In this document: in pieces, positions 1-6,643 of the stretch
Layout: every line of letters begins with the position of its first letter
How positions within the stretch are numbered: the first letter of the stretch is position 1
DNA from: Burkholderia sp.
Lineage (GTDB): Bacteria; Pseudomonadota; Gammaproteobacteria; Burkholderiales; Burkholderiaceae
Length of the DNA: 9,512 bases
Reading direction: 5' to 3'
NCBI RefSeq assembly: GCF_018375725.1
Contig: NZ_JAHACR010000157.1
Location: 1-9,512, forward strand
Notes under the pieces: model-generated
Seen by the model: only the letters and a program-made list of their open reading frames with translations
Databases searched by the model: none
Told to the model about the DNA's origin: nothing
Made by a program: the position numbers and the translations under genes

Positions 1-5
1 AATAA

Positions 6-116
6 CTCGTCAACCTGCAGAACGTCAACCCGGGCCAGACGGCGCTGCTGTCGATCCCGTGCGGCCCGACGTACGAGCGCCTGAAGCTGTATCTCACGAA
101 CGGCCTGCTGATCTCG
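6..116 (+). other. Upstream in-frame coding extension of the capsid gene, cut off by an in-frame TAA
   Basis: Read in the same frame as the capsid protein, bases 6-116 encode 37 residues that look like its N-terminal beta strands (LVNLQNVNPG, then SIPCGPTYERLKL). The codon at 3-5 is TAA, and no ATG, GTG or TTG lies in frame between it and base 117; the only unusual option is a CTG at 15. So either translation starts at a rare codon, or a base is missing: with one extra C after base 6, frame 1 would read Asn-Asn and run straight into Leu-Val-Asn. The window begins too soon to decide. Confidence 0.6.
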
Positions 117-845
117 ATGATCGACCTCATCACGATCAAGCAGAACGGCAAGCCGGTGTGGGCGGTCGCGGGCTCCGACCTGCTCGCGCAAAACCTGTAC
201 GAGGGCAAGCCGAACCCGACCAACGTCGTGCTGATCGACTTCACGCGCCGCGGCGCGAAAAGCTCGGCGACAAAGAACAGCGCGGGCGTGACGATCCAGA
301 GCACGCAGGTGCAGGAAGAGCTGTTCACCTGCCTGGCGACGGCTGGCCTGCAGCAGTGCACGATGGAAATCAAGATCAACGAGGCCGCGCCGGCCGGCAT
401 CGGCATGACGGCCTGGGCGCAGGAAAGCGATCCGTCGAAGAATCCGTGGGTGTTCAAGGAACAGTCGGCGACGTACGCGCTGATGACGGTCGGCCAGAAC
501 GATATCCCGCTGCCGGTGCAGCAGGCCGGCTCGGTGATCACGAAGATCTACCTGCACCAGTCGAACTTCGGCCAGGCCGGCGCGGGCTCGATCCAGTCGC
601 TCCAGATCCGGAACAACCAGGTGATCATTTCCGAGGGCACCCCGCAGGTGTACCAGGACGATCAGACCGACTACCAGAAGATGCCGCAGCCCGGCCTGTT
701 CGTCGTCGACTTCGATCTGCAGGGCATGCGGGAGAAGTGGCTCAACACGACGCTGTCGAAGAACGTGTTCATCCGCATCATCACGCAGACGGGGCCGGTG
801 TTCCTGACGGGCTACGCGAAGATCGTCGATCCGATCAACCGCTAA
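117..845 (+). CDS. Corticovirus PM2-like double jelly-roll major capsid protein (P2-type), 5' end problematic
   Basis: Main shell protein of a tailless membrane-containing phage. From memory of the PM2 P2 sequence the match is spread along the protein: a GPTYE segment at 63-77 (PM2 has GQTYE), then IKQNGKPV followed by the DLLAQNLYEG stretch, the segment GLQQCTMEIKINEAA (residues 77-91 from this ATG; PM2 has GLTTCEIKFDIDEAA) followed by an AWAQ/AIAQ pair, an IPLP.....SVITKIYLH strand pair (130-147), and FVVDFDLQGM near residue 195. P2 is about 269 aa; the homologous frame here, read back to base 6, is 279 aa, so the size fits. The first ATG in frame is 117, but P2-like sequence extends upstream of it (see the 6-116 entry), so 117 is probably not the true N-terminus. 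It heads the late operon as seen here; a GGGAGG site 16 bases after its stop serves the next gene. An identity as a PRD1-type capsid protein is less likely given the P2-like words. Confidence 0.82.
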   Translation: MIDLITIKQNGKPVWAVAGSDLLAQNLYEGKPNPTNVVLIDFTRRGAKSSATKNSAGVTIQSTQVQEELFTCLATAGLQQCTMEIKINEAAPAGIGMTAWAQESDPSKNPWVFKEQSATYALMTVGQNDIPLPVQQAGSVITKIYLHQSNFGQAGAGSIQSLQIRNNQVIISEGTPQVYQDDQTDYQKMPQPGLFVVDFDLQGMREKWLNTTLSKNVFIRIITQTGPVFLTGYAKIVDPINR

Positions 846-860
846 CCGGACGGGAGGCGT

Positions 861-1310
861 ATGTCGATCTACGACTTCTCGCTTGACGGTACCGGCGTCG
901 GATCCGGCTCGGTCGATCCGAGTGGGGCGGATGCGTCGACGCTGTACGGGATCTACGGTCCCGACGCGACGAATTCGAACTACACGTTCACGACGAGCCA
1001 AGACACGTCGGACGGCACCAGTCTGCCGTCGACGCTCGGCCAGATGCAGACGAACGGCAGCAGTGATTCGAGCGGGAACAACGGTGCGCTGTGGCTGGCG
1101 GGGTTCCAGACGCTGCTCGGCGCGGCCGTTGCCGGTGACGCGATCTCGCATGGCCTGACCGCGCAGGGCACCACGCCGTACTACCGGGCCCCGAACGGCG
1201 TCACCTATCCGGTCGGGCAGGGGCCCAGCCTGACGCACGGCAACGGCATGGGCCTGCTGCTGATGATTGGCCTGGTCGTGCTGCTGCTCGATCACGCAGG
1301 GGGCGACTGA
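861..1310 (+). CDS. Small virion-type membrane protein with C-terminal transmembrane segment
   Basis: 149 aa, no family recognised. It has a good ribosome site (GGGAGG at about 851-856) before the ATG and lies 15 bases after the capsid gene. The first 75 residues are acidic, Ser/Gly/Thr-rich and probably extended or disordered. Residues 76-93 form a moderately hydrophobic stretch (ALWLAGFQTLLGAAVAG). Residues 129-143 are a strongly hydrophobic segment (GMGLLLMIGLVVLLL) followed by a short DHAGGD tail. Its stop overlaps the next ATG by one base. Position directly after the capsid gene and the single C-terminal membrane helix fit the small membrane proteins of the corticovirus and tectivirus inner membrane. 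That role is inferred from context only. Confidence 0.7.
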   Translation: MSIYDFSLDGTGVGSGSVDPSGADASTLYGIYGPDATNSNYTFTTSQDTSDGTSLPSTLGQMQTNGSSDSSGNNGALWLAGFQTLLGAAVAGDAISHGLTAQGTTPYYRAPNGVTYPVGQGPSLTHGNGMGLLLMIGLVVLLLDHAGGD

Positions 1311-1576
1311 TGACCTCTCCCATCACGTCCGGCGCGCCGTCCTGGTCCGGTATGCCTTCGCTGCAGGCCGCCTTTGGCGGCGGCCCGTCGGCCGCGTACG
1401 CGACGACGACCAGCTCGTTCAATGACGGCTCGTTCGTTGTATCGAACGGCGGCGGCTCGCTCGATACCGCTCTGGCCGGCACTGCGGCGGTCGGCAGCGG
1501 CATCCTGCAGCAATACCTTCCCTATCTCCTCATCGGGGCGATCGCATGGTACGCGCTGAAGCACCGGAAAGCGTGA
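1310..1576 (+). CDS. Tiny membrane protein with C-terminal transmembrane segment
   Basis: 88 aa, no family recognised. The ATG shares its A with the TGA of the upstream gene, so translation is probably coupled. Residues 1-60 are Gly/Ser/Thr/Ala-rich and low in charge. Residues 65-82 (ILQQYLPYLLIGAIAWYA) are a transmembrane helix followed by the basic tail LKHRKA, which by the positive-inside rule would leave the C-terminus in the cytoplasm, or on the DNA side of a virion membrane. Likely a structural membrane protein of the virion, by context. The following gene begins around its stop codon. Confidence 0.65.
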   Translation: MTSPITSGAPSWSGMPSLQAAFGGGPSAAYATTTSSFNDGSFVVSNGGGSLDTALAGTAAVGSGILQQYLPYLLIGAIAWYALKHRKA

Positions 1577-1578
1577 CG

Positions 1579-1950
1579 ATGCGGCCGGCGACCCGCGCCG
1601 AGGTTGCGCGCCTGTTCGCGCCCGTCGATCGCTGGATGACGACGGGCGAGGGCGCGGCCGAATGCGCGGCCAAGGGCGATTGCTTCGTGCTCGAGCAGGA
1701 CGGCGTGCCGGTGCTCGCCTGGTCGTTGAAGGTGGACGGCGACGAGCTGTTTATCCAGGCCGCGGCCGGCCGCGCCGGTTTCGACCTGACGGACTTCGGG
1801 CTCGCGCTCGTCGAGCGCCAGGCGGAAGGGTTCCGTTCGATCGCCTTCCGCACGCGTCGACGCGGCCTCATGAAAAAAGCCATCGATAGCGGCTTCTATC
1901 CGGCCTGGCGCCGGGGCGATGTCGTGTTGATGCGAAAGGACCTGAAATGA
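1579..1950 (+). CDS. GNAT-like (acetyltransferase-fold) phage protein
   Basis: 123 aa from ATG 1579. An in-frame ATG at 1546 would add 11 residues and overlap the previous gene by 31 bases. I prefer 1579 because a GGAAAG lies 8-13 bases upstream, the start then falls two bases after the preceding stop, and the protein begins MRPATRAEVARLF as GNAT proteins commonly do. Counted from 1579, residues about 36-51 form two strands around a turn (FVLEQDGVPVLAWSL), followed by ELFIQAAAGRAGFDLTDFG and a basic FRTRRRGLMKKAIDSGFYP, the layout of a small GNAT fold. Similar proteins occur in many phages, mostly uncharacterised. No clear acetyl-CoA pyrophosphate loop (Q/R-x-x-G-x-G/A) is visible, so catalysis is doubtful; a structural or DNA-handling role is possible. 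It is the only gene in this stretch without a membrane segment. The ATG of the next gene overlaps its stop (ATGA). Confidence 0.65.
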   Translation: MRPATRAEVARLFAPVDRWMTTGEGAAECAAKGDCFVLEQDGVPVLAWSLKVDGDELFIQAAAGRAGFDLTDFGLALVERQAEGFRSIAFRTRRRGLMKKAIDSGFYPAWRRGDVVLMRKDLK

Positions 1951-2492
1951 TTCTTCGCCCTCAACAGATCCACCTGGTGCGGCTCGGGTTGCCGGCCACG
2001 CCGTGCAACGGCGGCAGCTCAAGCAGCGACACAGAGACGAAAAACCAGAACGTCGACCAGCGGCTTGACGTCGGCGGCGGCGGTGTCGGCGCGACGGCCT
2101 CCAGTGGCGGATCGGTCAACATCAACGTGACGCCGACCGACCGGGGCTCGATCCAGCAGTCGTTCGGCCTGGCGCATGACGCGCTGTCCGATGTGACGGC
2201 GATCGGTACGTCGTCGGTCAGCGCGAGCGCGCACACTGCCGAACTGGCGATCAATGGGGCACTCGACAGCGTTGCTGGCGCGCAGGCTGCGTTCAACAAG
2301 GCGACCGCAGCGGTTGCGAATGCCTACCAGAGCGCTGGCCAGCAAGCGGCCGACGCGCAGCAAGGCGCGATGTCGGCGGTGTCGGCTGCGTACCAGGACG
2401 CGAAGACCGGCAACCAGCGCACGATCGTGATCGGCGCGCTCGTTGTGGTCGGCCTGGTCGTGCTCGCGCCCGTGCTGCGGGAGGCCGCGTAA
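1947..2492 (+). CDS. Ala-rich helical protein with C-terminal membrane anchor
   Basis: 181 aa, no family recognised. It starts in an ATGA overlap with the GNAT-like gene. Residues 20-60 are a flexible Gly/Ser-rich region (GGGGVGATASSGG). Residues 66-158 have no proline and are very rich in Ala, Gln, Ser and Asp, consistent with a long helix or coiled coil. Residues 159-177 (TIVIGALVVVGLVVLAPVL) are a transmembrane helix, with the short tail REAA. The layout (extended N-terminus, long helix, membrane anchor) suggests a rod or stalk between the virion membrane and the shell or vertex. That is an inference from architecture and from the capsid-like neighbour downstream. Its TAA overlaps the next ATG by one base. 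Confidence 0.65.
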   Translation: MILRPQQIHLVRLGLPATPCNGGSSSSDTETKNQNVDQRLDVGGGGVGATASSGGSVNINVTPTDRGSIQQSFGLAHDALSDVTAIGTSSVSASAHTAELAINGALDSVAGAQAAFNKATAAVANAYQSAGQQAADAQQGAMSAVSAAYQDAKTGNQRTIVIGALVVVGLVVLAPVLREAA

Positions 2493-3184
2493 TGCAGACC
2501 CTTTCGACGAAGCTGCTGGCCGGCCAACGCACGCCGTTCGGCATCGCCGGTTCGGTGCTGCTGATCCAGTCGGCTGACCAGGGAAACAATATCGCCGTCC
2601 GCTTCCTGACGGGCGCGGCCGTGAATGCCGAAGTCGATCAAGTCGGCACGGCGTTCAAGGCGAAGCCGGCAAACGGTTTCACCGGCGTCGACATGCTCGC
2701 GACGGTCGACACGAACGTCACGTTCATCATCTCTGATGGCGACGTCGACCTGCAGATGTCGAGCCTCGGCGTGCAGATCACGAACACGAGCGGCAATCCG
2801 GTACCGGTGTCGCTGGTCGCTGAGCCGGGCGCGCCTGTACCTGTCACGGTACAGGGCAGCGTCAACGTGACGGGCGCAACTCTGACCGCGACGGACGTCG
2901 GCATCGTGCCCGCGGGCGTCGCGATTGCCGAAGCTGGCAGCACGGTGGTCGGGATCGGTGGTACGGCGCATGTGCTCGCGGCGGCGGCCGGCCGCAAGCG
3001 CGCCATCTTCTACAACGCGGGCAACGGCAAGATCGCGCTCGGCGGGGCTGCGGGCCTGACCTTCGCCACCGCCGCAATCATCCTGCAACCGGGCGATGCC
3101 TGGAAAGAGACGGACGCGCCCCAACTCGACTGGTACGCGATTTCCGATGCCGGATCGACGGTCAACATTCAGACGGTGAACTGA
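2492..3184 (+). CDS. Beta-rich structural protein, candidate vertex/penton or spike-base protein
   Basis: 230 aa, no signal peptide or membrane segment. It appears to be almost all beta structure. N-terminal block 1-95 alternates hydrophobic strands (IAGSVLLIQSA, NIAVRFLTG, NVTFIISDGDVDLQM). A linker of Val/Pro/Thr repeats follows (about 103-132, VPVSLV, VPVTVQGSVNVTG). A C-terminal domain 158-230 includes RKRAIFYNAG, GKIALGG, IILQPGDAW and WYAISDAGSTVNIQTVN, the style of small beta-sandwich domains on phage surface proteins. It sits directly before the large spike gene and overlaps it by one base. The best guess is the vertex protein to which the spike attaches, as PM2 P1 and PRD1 P31/P5 fill the five-fold vertices. 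No sequence match to those was recognised, so the role rests on context and fold style. Confidence 0.6.
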   Translation: MQTLSTKLLAGQRTPFGIAGSVLLIQSADQGNNIAVRFLTGAAVNAEVDQVGTAFKAKPANGFTGVDMLATVDTNVTFIISDGDVDLQMSSLGVQITNTSGNPVPVSLVAEPGAPVPVTVQGSVNVTGATLTATDVGIVPAGVAIAEAGSTVVGIGGTAHVLAAAAGRKRAIFYNAGNGKIALGGAAGLTFATAAIILQPGDAWKETDAPQLDWYAISDAGSTVNIQTVN

Positions 3185-5181
3185 TGCGCAAACTGATTTT
3201 TGCGGCGGGCGTTGCGCTCGCCGCTATCGCCGCGCCGGCCCACGCCGACTCGAGCCTGATTTCGGGCCTCGCCGGACGCCTGTCGGCGCTGAACGGCTAC
3301 GTGCAGGGCAGCGGCTCGGGCGCGCTGACGGCCAGCCCGACCATTCCGTGCGCGAGCGCGCTGGCCGGTGCCGTGTGCACGGTGCCGAACAATGCCGCGC
3401 TGCTCGCGCTCTCGACCGCGACGCTGCCGGCGAACACGATCGTGCACCGCGCCGGCTACGCGTCGGCCGGCGACGGCGGCGACATGGACTATCTGGCGTC
3501 CGGCTCGGCGTGCTCGCTGGCGAGCGGCAACGGCGACAACGGCTCGCAGGTCAAATCCGCAAACGGCAAGTGCTGGACGTGGAAGCCGAAGGCGGGCGGC
3601 GTCGCGCTAGAAGTGTTCGGCGGCGACACCACGGCCGCGAACGACAACACCGCGTTCACGAATGCGATCGCGGCGCTGCAAGCGCAGACGAACGGCGAGC
3701 ATGTGCTGTTGCTCGGCGCGCGCACCTACAACGTGTCGCAGTCAATCACGGTCAACGGCCCGAGCCCCGTCGCGTTTCGCGGGCAGGGCATGGGCGCGAC
3801 GACGATTCAGGCGTCGGCCACGTCGAACTACAGCGTGTTCAGCTACGGCAACACGGCGGCGACGAGCTCGCAGACGCAATTCGGCGGCATCTACGGCATG
3901 ACGATCAAGGCCGGCGCCAGCGCGACGGCCGGCTACGCCATCTCAGCCGTGCACGTCGCCAACTTCACGGTGCGCGATATCGCCTTCACCGCGTATTGCG
4001 GGATCGAGGACGAGCAATCGAACAACGACCTGTACGACAACGTATGGGGCTACACGACCGGCACCGGCTGCCAGGCGTTTTGGGCGCACGTCACCAGCGC
4101 GGCGCAGTCGGCGGGCGGACGCACCGATCAGGTGACGTTGAACAACGTTCACCTGAATGCGCAGTACTACGGCAATGACTGCCTCACCTGGACGGGGATG
4201 GTGCAGACCATCAACGCGTACAACGTGACGCTGATGCAGTGCAAGCGCGGCTTCTTCGTGGACGCGTCGCAGAACACGGCATCGCTCTTTCCGCAGTTCG
4301 GTTTCGTCTACAACCTTCAGGTTGAAGGCGCGCAGGTCGCGGCGGTCGAAATCGACGGCGGGCGCGATATCCATTTCACGGACAGCGCAGCGTTTTCGGA
4401 CTATGGCCAGACCGGCGCGGGCGGCACGCAGGGAAATGCGGATACCGCGGCGCTCTGGATCAAGCCGGACGGTGCGGCGAGCGTCACCAGCACGATCGAC
4501 TGGAAGGGCGGCACGATCGGCAACTCGGCCAATCAGGCCGCGCTGGTTCAGGCGCAGGGCGTGCGCTTCTCCGATGTGGCGTTCCGCAATTCCTCGCTCG
4601 CGAGCCAGTACGCGAAACCGTCGGTCGAGCTTCAAGGCGCGGGCGGCTACGCGTCGCAGGATTACCAGTTTTCGAACGTCAAGTTCTGCGCGATATACGG
4701 CGAGACGCCGGCCGTCAGCTATGGGCTGGTGCGCGACGCCAACGTCGGTATCACGATCGTCACGAACGCGGATTTCCAGTACTGCCACACCGGAGAGGTG
4801 AGCGACGCCAGCTCGTCGCTCAATCTGGCGGTCTATGGCGGGATCGACCGCAATCAGGTCGCGTTGCCGGTGTCGCTCGGCAAGTTCCATTCGAACGCTC
4901 AGCCGACGTTTGGCGCGTGCGGCACGTCGCCGTCGATCGGCACCGGCTATTCGAATGACGTGGCCGGCGTGGTGAACACGGGCACCGGCACGTTCTCGTC
5001 GTGCACGGTCAACTTCGCGTCGACGTGGGGCAACCCGCCGATCGTCTTTCTGCAGGGCACGGGCAGCGTGCCGTACTACATCACCGGGCAGAGCGCGACC
5101 AGCTTCACGTTCGCGCGCACGGACGGCGGAAACATGGCCAGCCTGACGGTGTATTACCGCGCGACGATGGGTGGCAACTAA
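3184..5181 (+). CDS. Beta-helix receptor-binding spike (pectate-lyase-like) with Sec-type signal peptide
   Basis: 665 aa. The ATG shares its A with the upstream TGA. Residues 1-21 form a textbook Sec signal peptide: MRK, hydrophobic LIFAAGVALAAIAAP, and AHA before D22. Residues about 90-140 (AGDGGDMDYLASG... DNGSQV... GKCWTW) resemble the domain that precedes the beta-helix in phage tailspikes. From 144 (VFGGDTTAANDNTAFTNAI) the sequence has the standard opening of a pectate lyase-like right-handed beta-helix, then TYNVSQSITV and FRGQGMGATTI, with Asn/Thr/Gly-rich coils to about 560. Residues 575-665 (CGTSPSIGTG, GTFSSCTVNFASTW, ATSFTFAR) look like a fibre tip domain. It probably binds and perhaps cuts surface polysaccharide, but no catalytic residues can be assigned by eye. 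The signal peptide is unexpected for a virion spike; a secreted depolymerase is the alternative. Confidence 0.8.
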   Translation: MRKLIFAAGVALAAIAAPAHADSSLISGLAGRLSALNGYVQGSGSGALTASPTIPCASALAGAVCTVPNNAALLALSTATLPANTIVHRAGYASAGDGGDMDYLASGSACSLASGNGDNGSQVKSANGKCWTWKPKAGGVALEVFGGDTTAANDNTAFTNAIAALQAQTNGEHVLLLGARTYNVSQSITVNGPSPVAFRGQGMGATTIQASATSNYSVFSYGNTAATSSQTQFGGIYGMTIKAGASATAGYAISAVHVANFTVRDIAFTAYCGIEDEQSNNDLYDNVWGYTTGTGCQAFWAHVTSAAQSAGGRTDQVTLNNVHLNAQYYGNDCLTWTGMVQTINAYNVTLMQCKRGFFVDASQNTASLFPQFGFVYNLQVEGAQVAAVEIDGGRDIHFTDSAAFSDYGQTGAGGTQGNADTAALWIKPDGAASVTSTIDWKGGTIGNSANQAALVQAQGVRFSDVAFRNSSLASQYAKPSVELQGAGGYASQDYQFSNVKFCAIYGETPAVSYGLVRDANVGITIVTNADFQYCHTGEVSDASSSLNLAVYGGIDRNQVALPVSLGKFHSNAQPTFGACGTSPSIGTGYSNDVAGVVNTGTGTFSSCTVNFASTWGNPPIVFLQGTGSVPYYITGQSATSFTFARTDGGNMASLTVYYRATMGGN

Positions 5182-5846
5182 TGGGGGCGGGCGCTGCGGT
5201 GCTCGTCCTCGCGGCCGGCGCGGCCGCGCTGCTGTACTCGCAGTCGAGCAGCGCCGCCGCGCTCGCACCCGATAACGGAAGCGCGGACGGCAGCGTCGAT
5301 TGGACTGGAAGTTTGAATAACGTAGGAGCGGACCTGATGAACAACCTGGGCATGAACAACACTGCGCCAGTCGGCAACCCGAACGCGAATCTGCAGGCCT
5401 TCCTCGACATGATCTCGATCAGCGAAGGCACGTATGGCCTCGGCGACAACGGCTATAACGTCGTCGTCGGGGGCTCGACGTTCGATAACGGCTACGTCGA
5501 CCATCCGCGCATCGTCGTGCATACGCGCTGGGGGTACAGCGACGCCGCTGGCCGTTATCAAATCATGGCGGCCGTGCCTGGCCAGATCAACACGAACACG
5601 TGGGACTGGATCAGCGCGCGCCTCGGCCTGACCGATTTTTCGCCCGCGTCGCAAGATGCCGTCGCGATCTACATCCTGAAGTGGAAGGGCGCATATAACG
5701 ACGTGCTCGCGGGCAACGTCCGGAGCGCAATCGCAAAGGTCGCAGGGCAGTGGGCTAGCCTGCCGGGATCGCCCTACGGTCAGAGCCCGCACGACATGGG
5801 AACCGTGCTCGCGTGGTATCAGCAGGTAGGGGGCGCAATCGCATGA
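5181..5846 (+). CDS. Lambda R-type lytic transglycosylase (GH104) with N-terminal membrane segment
   Basis: 221 aa. It cleaves the glycan strands of peptidoglycan. Residues about 70-221 follow the phage lambda R endolysin (158 aa): AFLDMISISEGT (lambda AFLDMLAWSEGT, where Glu19 is catalytic; here Glu82), NGYNVVVGGSTF, DHPR, AAGRYQIM (lambda GAGRYQLL), LGLTDFSPASQDAVA, ASLPGSPYGQ. Residues 5-19 (AAVLVLAAGAAALLY) form a weak, Ala-rich membrane helix, then a Ser/Asn/Gly linker to about 69. The start is the ATG at 5181, which overlaps the spike stop; the frame is open further upstream, but that part lies inside the spike gene. The helix suggests either a virion-membrane enzyme for DNA entry, like the PRD1 transglycosylase P7, or a signal-arrest-release endolysin. 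A second in-frame start with a strong ribosome site lies at 5337. Its stop overlaps the next ATG by 4 bases. Confidence 0.85.
   Translation: MGAGAAVLVLAAGAAALLYSQSSSAAALAPDNGSADGSVDWTGSLNNVGADLMNNLGMNNTAPVGNPNANLQAFLDMISISEGTYGLGDNGYNVVVGGSTFDNGYVDHPRIVVHTRWGYSDAAGRYQIMAAVPGQINTNTWDWISARLGLTDFSPASQDAVAIYILKWKGAYNDVLAGNVRSAIAKVAGQWASLPGSPYGQSPHDMGTVLAWYQQVGGAIA
5322..5339 (+). promoter_or_regulatory. Internal ribosome binding site and in-frame ATG inside the transglycosylase gene
   Basis: AGGAG at 5324-5328 stands 8 bases before ATG 5337, which is in frame (Met53 of the long product). The codons just before it (AGT TTG AAT, GTA GGA) are AT-richer and rarer than the surrounding G/C-ending codons, as if the bases were kept for a purpose other than coding. 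The short product would be 169 aa, nearly the length of lambda R, with the complete GH104 domain and no membrane helix. Confidence 0.55.
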
Positions 5847-6151
5847 AAAACACCACCAACAATCTCGCGCTCGGCCTAGGTGTCGCGGTGCTCGGTTTCT
5901 CGCTGTACCGGTATTTCAAAGGGCAGGGCTCTGCGCCTATGCCGACGTCGCCGAATGGAGGCGCGACCTGGTCACTGCTGAATTTCGGTGGCTCGACGAA
6001 CGGGCCGTCGCCGCTCGCACTCGATAACCCGTATGCGTCGACCGCATGGAATCCGGACGCGCTGAGCGGTGCCATGTCGCAGGATCTGTCGGCCGCGCTG
6101 GCAAAGGCGGGCGAAAGCGGCATCAATTCCTTCGGCTTCACGCTGCCATGA
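5843..6151 (+). CDS. Small membrane protein with N-terminal transmembrane segment
   Basis: 102 aa, no family recognised. The start is ATG 5843, in an ATGA overlap with the transglycosylase stop, with GGTAGGGGG about 10 bases upstream; an in-frame ATG at 5813 would lie inside that gene and is less likely. Residues 7-22 (NLALGLGVAVLGFSLY) are a membrane helix followed by the basic RYFKGQ, which predicts an outside N-terminus and an inside C-terminus. The rest is Pro/Ser/Gly/Asn-rich up to about 70, then a short Ala-rich helix (DLSAALAKAGESG). Likely a virion membrane protein by context. It also ends in an ATGA overlap. Confidence 0.65.
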   Translation: MKNTTNNLALGLGVAVLGFSLYRYFKGQGSAPMPTSPNGGATWSLLNFGGSTNGPSPLALDNPYASTAWNPDALSGAMSQDLSAALAKAGESGINSFGFTLP

Positions 6152-6618
6152 GCCTGAAAGACGACGCCTTTGAAATCGGCGCGACCATCGTGGTTGTCGG
6201 GCTCGCGCTCTGGTGGGCCGAACGCAAGATCAGCAGAGGTCTCTCGTCGGCCGGAGCCACATTGTCGAGCTGGGCCAGCGATGCAGGTGCAGCGATCGTT
6301 GATACGACGTCAGCCGGTTGGACCACGGCTACCAATCCCGTGATCGATCCGAACCCAGCCGGCCCGGCGAACGCGGGAACGCCACTCGGCACGGTCACGA
6401 GCGGTGCCGCCAGTGTCGGGAACGGCATCGTCGCCGCGCCGAGCAATGCGCTCGATTCGCTGTCGCTTGGTCTGATCGGCGGATCGGGCGGAACCGGTGG
6501 CAGCGGCGGATTGTGGGGTTGGCTGTCCGGAATCGTCGACGGCTCGGCCTTCGCGCCGAAAGCGGCGACTCAACCGGATCCGACATTTGACTTGGGTAAC
6601 AGCAACGCCGGCTGGTAG
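6148..6618 (+). CDS. Membrane protein with N-terminal transmembrane segment and Gly-rich C-terminus
   Basis: 156 aa from ATG 6148, coupled to the upstream gene by an ATGA overlap; the open frame reaches further upstream but only as a shadow of that gene. Residues 9-24 (EIGATIVVVGLALWWA) are a membrane helix followed by ERKISRG. Residues 30-60 are Ala/Ser-rich and helical. A Pro/Gly/Asn-rich middle follows, then GGSGGTGGSGG (111-121) leading to a short apolar GLWGWLSGIV (121-130). No family recognised. By layout it is probably another virion membrane protein; the Gly-rich hinge plus the Trp-rich apolar patch could contact a membrane or a vertex. After it there is the first real gap (25 bases) in the operon. 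Confidence 0.65.
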   Translation: MSLKDDAFEIGATIVVVGLALWWAERKISRGLSSAGATLSSWASDAGAAIVDTTSAGWTTATNPVIDPNPAGPANAGTPLGTVTSGAASVGNGIVAAPSNALDSLSLGLIGGSGGTGGSGGLWGWLSGIVDGSAFAPKAATQPDPTFDLGNSNAGW

Positions 6619-6643
6619 TCGGCATTTTTATCGGAGGAAGCGA

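Noticed and set aside
59..886. Long + strand open frame overlapping the capsid gene (275 codons)
   Set aside because: It reads a different frame of the capsid gene and gives an Arg/Asp/Pro-rich product with no fold-like pattern, typical of a shadow frame in GC-rich DNA.
2324..3124. 266-codon open frame on the - strand
   Set aside because: Antisense shadow of the vertex-type and Ala-rich helical genes; very Arg/Asp-rich and without motifs.
3943..5268. 441-codon open frame on the - strand
   Set aside because: It lies opposite the spike gene, is dominated by Arg and Ala, and shows no domain; the spike frame has clear beta-helix and signal peptide features.
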